A stretch of DNA of 64,000 nt from Ampelocalamus luodianensis (taxonomy: Eukaryota > Streptophyta > Magnoliopsida > Poales > Poaceae): positions 81,540,428 through 81,604,427 of the forward strand of contig CM070618.1 in assembly GCA_036346255.1 (NCBI GenBank), written 5' to 3'. This document shows, in pieces, positions 60,941 to 64,000 of this stretch. The notes under the pieces were generated by a model. The model did no database searches and had not been told where the DNA came from. It saw nothing but the letters and a program-made list of their open reading frames with translations. Every line of letters begins with the position of its first letter. The first letter of the stretch is position 1. The translations under genes were made by a program, and so were the position numbers.

Positions 60941-62650
60941 AGAAATTTGCCATTTTGCCACACCTTAGTGTTGGTTTTTATAAAATATCATTAAGTTCAT
61001 TGTAATATATATTTTGTCACGCCTTATATTGTTTTCTCGTTAATTTATCACTTCGGAGTATTAAAATGGTTTTTTTCATCTAAATGGCTCTGACCCACAC
61101 GTGAATGGATGGTTTTAGTCGGGTCAGGAACAGCTTAGTGGTTGGGTCGAGCCATCCCAGACCAGACCCAATGCCTCCATCCCCTCGCACTTTCTCTCTG
61201 CGCGACCACCCCCTCTCTCCCTCCATCAATGTTGCTGACCGGGAGCAGCTGCTGCTTGACCGCCTCCCCTTCACCTCTTCGTCTTCTTTCTCTGGTCTGG
61301 AACAACATCTTCCTCCTAAGTGTCTGCCACAACCTTCACCATCTCTGGCACTTGGCTTTCCCTCTCTGCAGCTTCTCCTGCCAAAGCAACCTCCAAGGCG
61401 ACGTCTTTTCAAATAATTTGCGCCTCCTCAAGCTCATCCTTCTCCTCAACCTCCCTCTGGAGCAACCATCATTCATTCCGTCCCCGAGATCTCCACATTT
61501 AGAGCTCTCTTCTTCTTCCATGATTCCATCTCCACTTGATCTGTCTCCTCTGCCTCACCACCACCATCTTCAACTCCACCATACCTAGCATTCCACTTCT
61601 TTGATGGAAACTGTTGAACCGCAAGCAAAGTAAGCAGCCGCCGTAGGAGCCAAAGGTCTTCAGCGCCTCGCAGATGTTCACCGGGATATGGTAAACACAT
61701 CCTTGGTTCTTCCCTGGGGACCGACTCGGTCATCCCCGATGTGGCGGAAGCTGGCTTCAGCGCTGTCGTTGACACCACAGCGCCTGGACCGTGAGCGTAG
61801 CTCGACGGCGGAGGTGTGCTTGGTCTTGCACCTGCCGCCCTTGATACAGATCTGGCCAATGTAAGTCACCTTCGACGACGAGTGCTCGGCGGGTTCGAAC
61901 CCGCCCCGGTCGCGGTGTCCGTCGGAGGACACCACTGGGAACAACTCATCGCTACTCCATCGGCCGAAAAGCACCGCTGCCATCGCCATCTCCGCTCGCT
62001 GAGCTTCAACCTGATTGCTCCCTCATGAAGCATCGTCTGACCCTCCTCTACTCTCCCCATCACTCACTCACTCACTCACGTTCTCCCTCTCTACAACACC
62101 GTCGCCGAGTGGACCTCACCGCGTTGCAGTGGGCTCCCGTCGCTAGGCTGCTTCTCCACTCCTCCGCCTCCATCGTCCATTCGGGTGAGTTCCTCTTCCC
62201 CCGTGGATGCTCATGCGAGCCTCCTTTTCCCCCTCAGTGCCGCCATCCTTCTTCTCCTCTAGCACCGACCGCCACTCGACCTTGCACCCCGTCGGCTTTG
62301 GGTCATCTCCTGCAGCTCCGCCACCACCCCTTCCCAAATCCATTTTCCCTCTCGCTAGCAGTCGTCGCCGCCTCTCTCACTAGCACCGAGATGCACCCGA
62401 GCCGCCGCCTCCTCTCCTCTGTTTTCCTCTGGGCACGGTACATAGCTGGTCCGGGATGGCTTGACCAAGAGGGGCAAAACCATTTGTTCACGTGTGGACC
62501 AAGGTCATTTAGACGAAAAAATATTTTAATACTCGAAAGTGGCAAATTAATGGGAAGGAAATATAAGGTGTGGCAAAATATCTATTGTAATGAACTTAAT
62601 GATATTTTATAGAAACCAACACTGAGGTGTGGCAAAATGGCAAATTTCCC
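60941..62650. mobile_element. MULE with long inverted repeats and GC-rich interior
   Basis: Inverted repeats of about 220 bases: the left end (60941-61168) shares GAAATTTGCCATTTTGCCAC, AACTTAATGATATT (complement), GTGTGGCAAAAT and GGGATGGCT with 62432-62650. AAAGATAAT (60932-60940) and AAATATAAT (62651-62659) form a 9-bp duplication with one mismatch. There is no transposase. The interior holds overlapping ORFs on both strands, the longest being 62025-62612 + and 61473-61859 -. A captured host exon is likely, but I cannot name it. Confidence 0.85.
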
Positions 62651-62934
62651 AAATATAATTGGCCGCTCTATATCTAAATGATGAATTAGACTTTGTAGAG
62701 TGTTAAATCCTAAAATGTCATTCGATGGAGTGATAAATTGTCGATTATCCCTTGTGATTTCGGTTGGCTCTGACTTTCTGTGATGTACGTGCGCTCGACA
62801 AAAAACTCCCTCTGGCCCGATGAACCGCCGCCTTCGGCACAACAACCGCACACGCGCTGCAAGAAACTCTTGCCACATTAACGGACGCGGGGCACCCATG
62901 CTGCCGGGGCCTGGGACCGGGAGCACCGCTCGCA

Positions 62935-63085
62935 TCGTATATATAATCCCCCATGCGCACGGACATTCCGACAAACAGATCCACCCGCCGACCGCGCGCG
63001 TCGCCACGGCCAAAGCACCGTGTCCGTGTGGCACCGCGGCGCTGAAGAGCACTTGGCCAAATCAGCAAATCGGGTGAGTGACAGG
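62935..63085 (+). promoter_or_regulatory. Promoter-like stretch with possible first exon
   Basis: TCGTATATATAATCCCC near 62936-62952 is a good TATA context within GC-rich DNA. About 130 bases later a donor-like CGGGTGAGTG occurs near 63070. No coding exon could be linked to it before the window ends. Confidence 0.35.
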
Positions 63086-64000
63086 AGAGTGAGTACCTTG
63101 GCAGTGCGCAGGGCAGATCGACCCAAGAAAATCCTAGGATGTGCGCAGGGTAAAACCAAGCCATTGGTCAGGGTAGCTACATTTGAATTCGATATCCAGC
63201 TGACCATCTCTGGGATCTTCCGCTGGTGATTCCGATTTGCCTTTTTTCATCAGTCACCTGTTGGATACCAATGACAGCTGAACTGAACAGCATAAAACTC
63301 AGCATATTAAGAACAAGGTTTGGGCTTGTAAATGCAACATAGATAAATCACTTGTAAGGTATGGAACATTACACGTGGTTGAGTCACTATAGGGCATAGG
63401 CTCGGCCAGGGTGAATGCGCTCGAAGAACACGTCGTCCCCACCCGACGGCCGGAGCGCATCCCGCTTGCCACACTCAAAGCCGAGCGAGTCCCGCTTGTC
63501 GCACACCCAACGGCCCTAGTCCCGCGTGCGCGCGTGGCACCGGAACTTCGGGTGCTACCGCCCATCAGCTCCCTCCTTCGCGCGGTCGACGGCTGATGCC
63601 AGGAGAACCTACCACACGCGTCGGACGAGCTCTTGGCTCTTGCTGCAGATCAGCGCCCGCGGTGCACGGATTCAAGCCTCGGATGGTCGTGCCACCGTTC
63701 GTGGACGCACCACGCCGGCATCCACCTGGCCGGGCATGATGCCCACATCAAACACCCGTACAAAGGCATGGTGACTGCTGCACAGTCCTAAACCGACGAT
63801 GGTTCATGAGAGGTAAACCTAACTATGCATTGTCAAGTGAAGTACGTTGGGATCGAAGGCAGAAGGGAAGGATTAATTCAGGGGAATGTGGATTGCGTTT
63901 GGACGCCGTGGTGAAGTGCGGCTAGGAGGAACCCTAGACGCCAGGAGAAGTCGGATGGATGGCGCAAGGGATTAGGTTAACTACCCAATCTTTTTGCTAA
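63086..64000. other. No gene recognised at the right end
   Basis: Mixed and GC-rich sequence. ORFs at 63299-63565 (-) and 63526-63774 (+) overlap in antisense and have arginine-rich products without motifs. If the promoter-like stretch to the left is real, this could be its first intron. Confidence 0.35.

Noticed and set aside
61866..62063. GGTTCGAACCCGCC as a tRNA B-box
   Set aside because: No matching A-box, anticodon arm or cloverleaf around it.

Overview
The window is plant nuclear DNA, most likely from a grass (Poaceae). Genes have spliced plant-type introns with GT/AG borders, GC-rich first exons and AT-rich introns. Most of the sequence is nested transposable elements of kinds typical of grass genomes. 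There is no sign of bacterial, organellar or CRISPR sequence. Three host genes are well supported, all on the + strand: an R1R2R3-type MYB3R transcription factor (26006-38269), a cytosolic triosephosphate isomerase (39944-44138) and a small C2-domain protein of the rice ERG1 / 16 kDa phloem protein type (46102-47265). A fourth possible host locus is a frame-broken unknown gene on the - strand (11618-12245).

Left part (1-14.3 kb): a degenerate fragment of the polyadenylation factor CstF64, a tRNA-Lys(CUU) gene split by a 198-bp insertion, and a decayed Copia-type LTR element on the - strand (3131-9589) that itself carries a hAT remnant and a MITE. A short inverted-repeat element and the broken unknown gene follow.

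14.3-23.6 kb is the strangest stretch. Four different tandem-repeat arrays lie head to tail (about 108/68, 103, 75 and 66-91 bp periods), and each unit carries palindromes able to form hairpins. The arrays run into two LTR-like direct repeats (about 18859-19331 and 23140-23603). Between these repeats lie not gag-pol but a plant mobile domain (PMD) gene followed by a Mutator-like transposase (MuDR DNA-binding, MULE and SWIM regions), both broken by stops and frameshifts.

23.7-38.9 kb: a Pack-MULE carrying an antisense fragment of a class I TCP transcription factor, then the MYB3R gene. The MYB3R introns hold a chromovirus-type LTR retrotransposon with a perfect target duplication, a hAT MITE with a perfect 8-bp duplication, a probable Stowaway-like MITE and another MULE. 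The MYB DNA-binding region still splices in frame; the 3' coding region seems frameshifted.

39-47.3 kb holds TPI (nine exons, one intron expanded by an insertion) and ERG1. 47857-59606 is one large Tat-lineage Ty3/Gypsy element with a perfect 5-bp target duplication, a second RNase H domain, a multi-exon antisense gene between pol and the 3' LTR, and a second polypurine-like motif upstream of that gene. The right end holds another MULE (60941-62650) and a promoter-like stretch, but no other gene I can name.

Many transposon reading frames carry short indels, and the two LTRs of the youngest element differ in small clustered indels. Part of the frame-breaking could therefore be consensus error rather than biology. 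Exon borders were placed by eye from reading frame and splice motifs.
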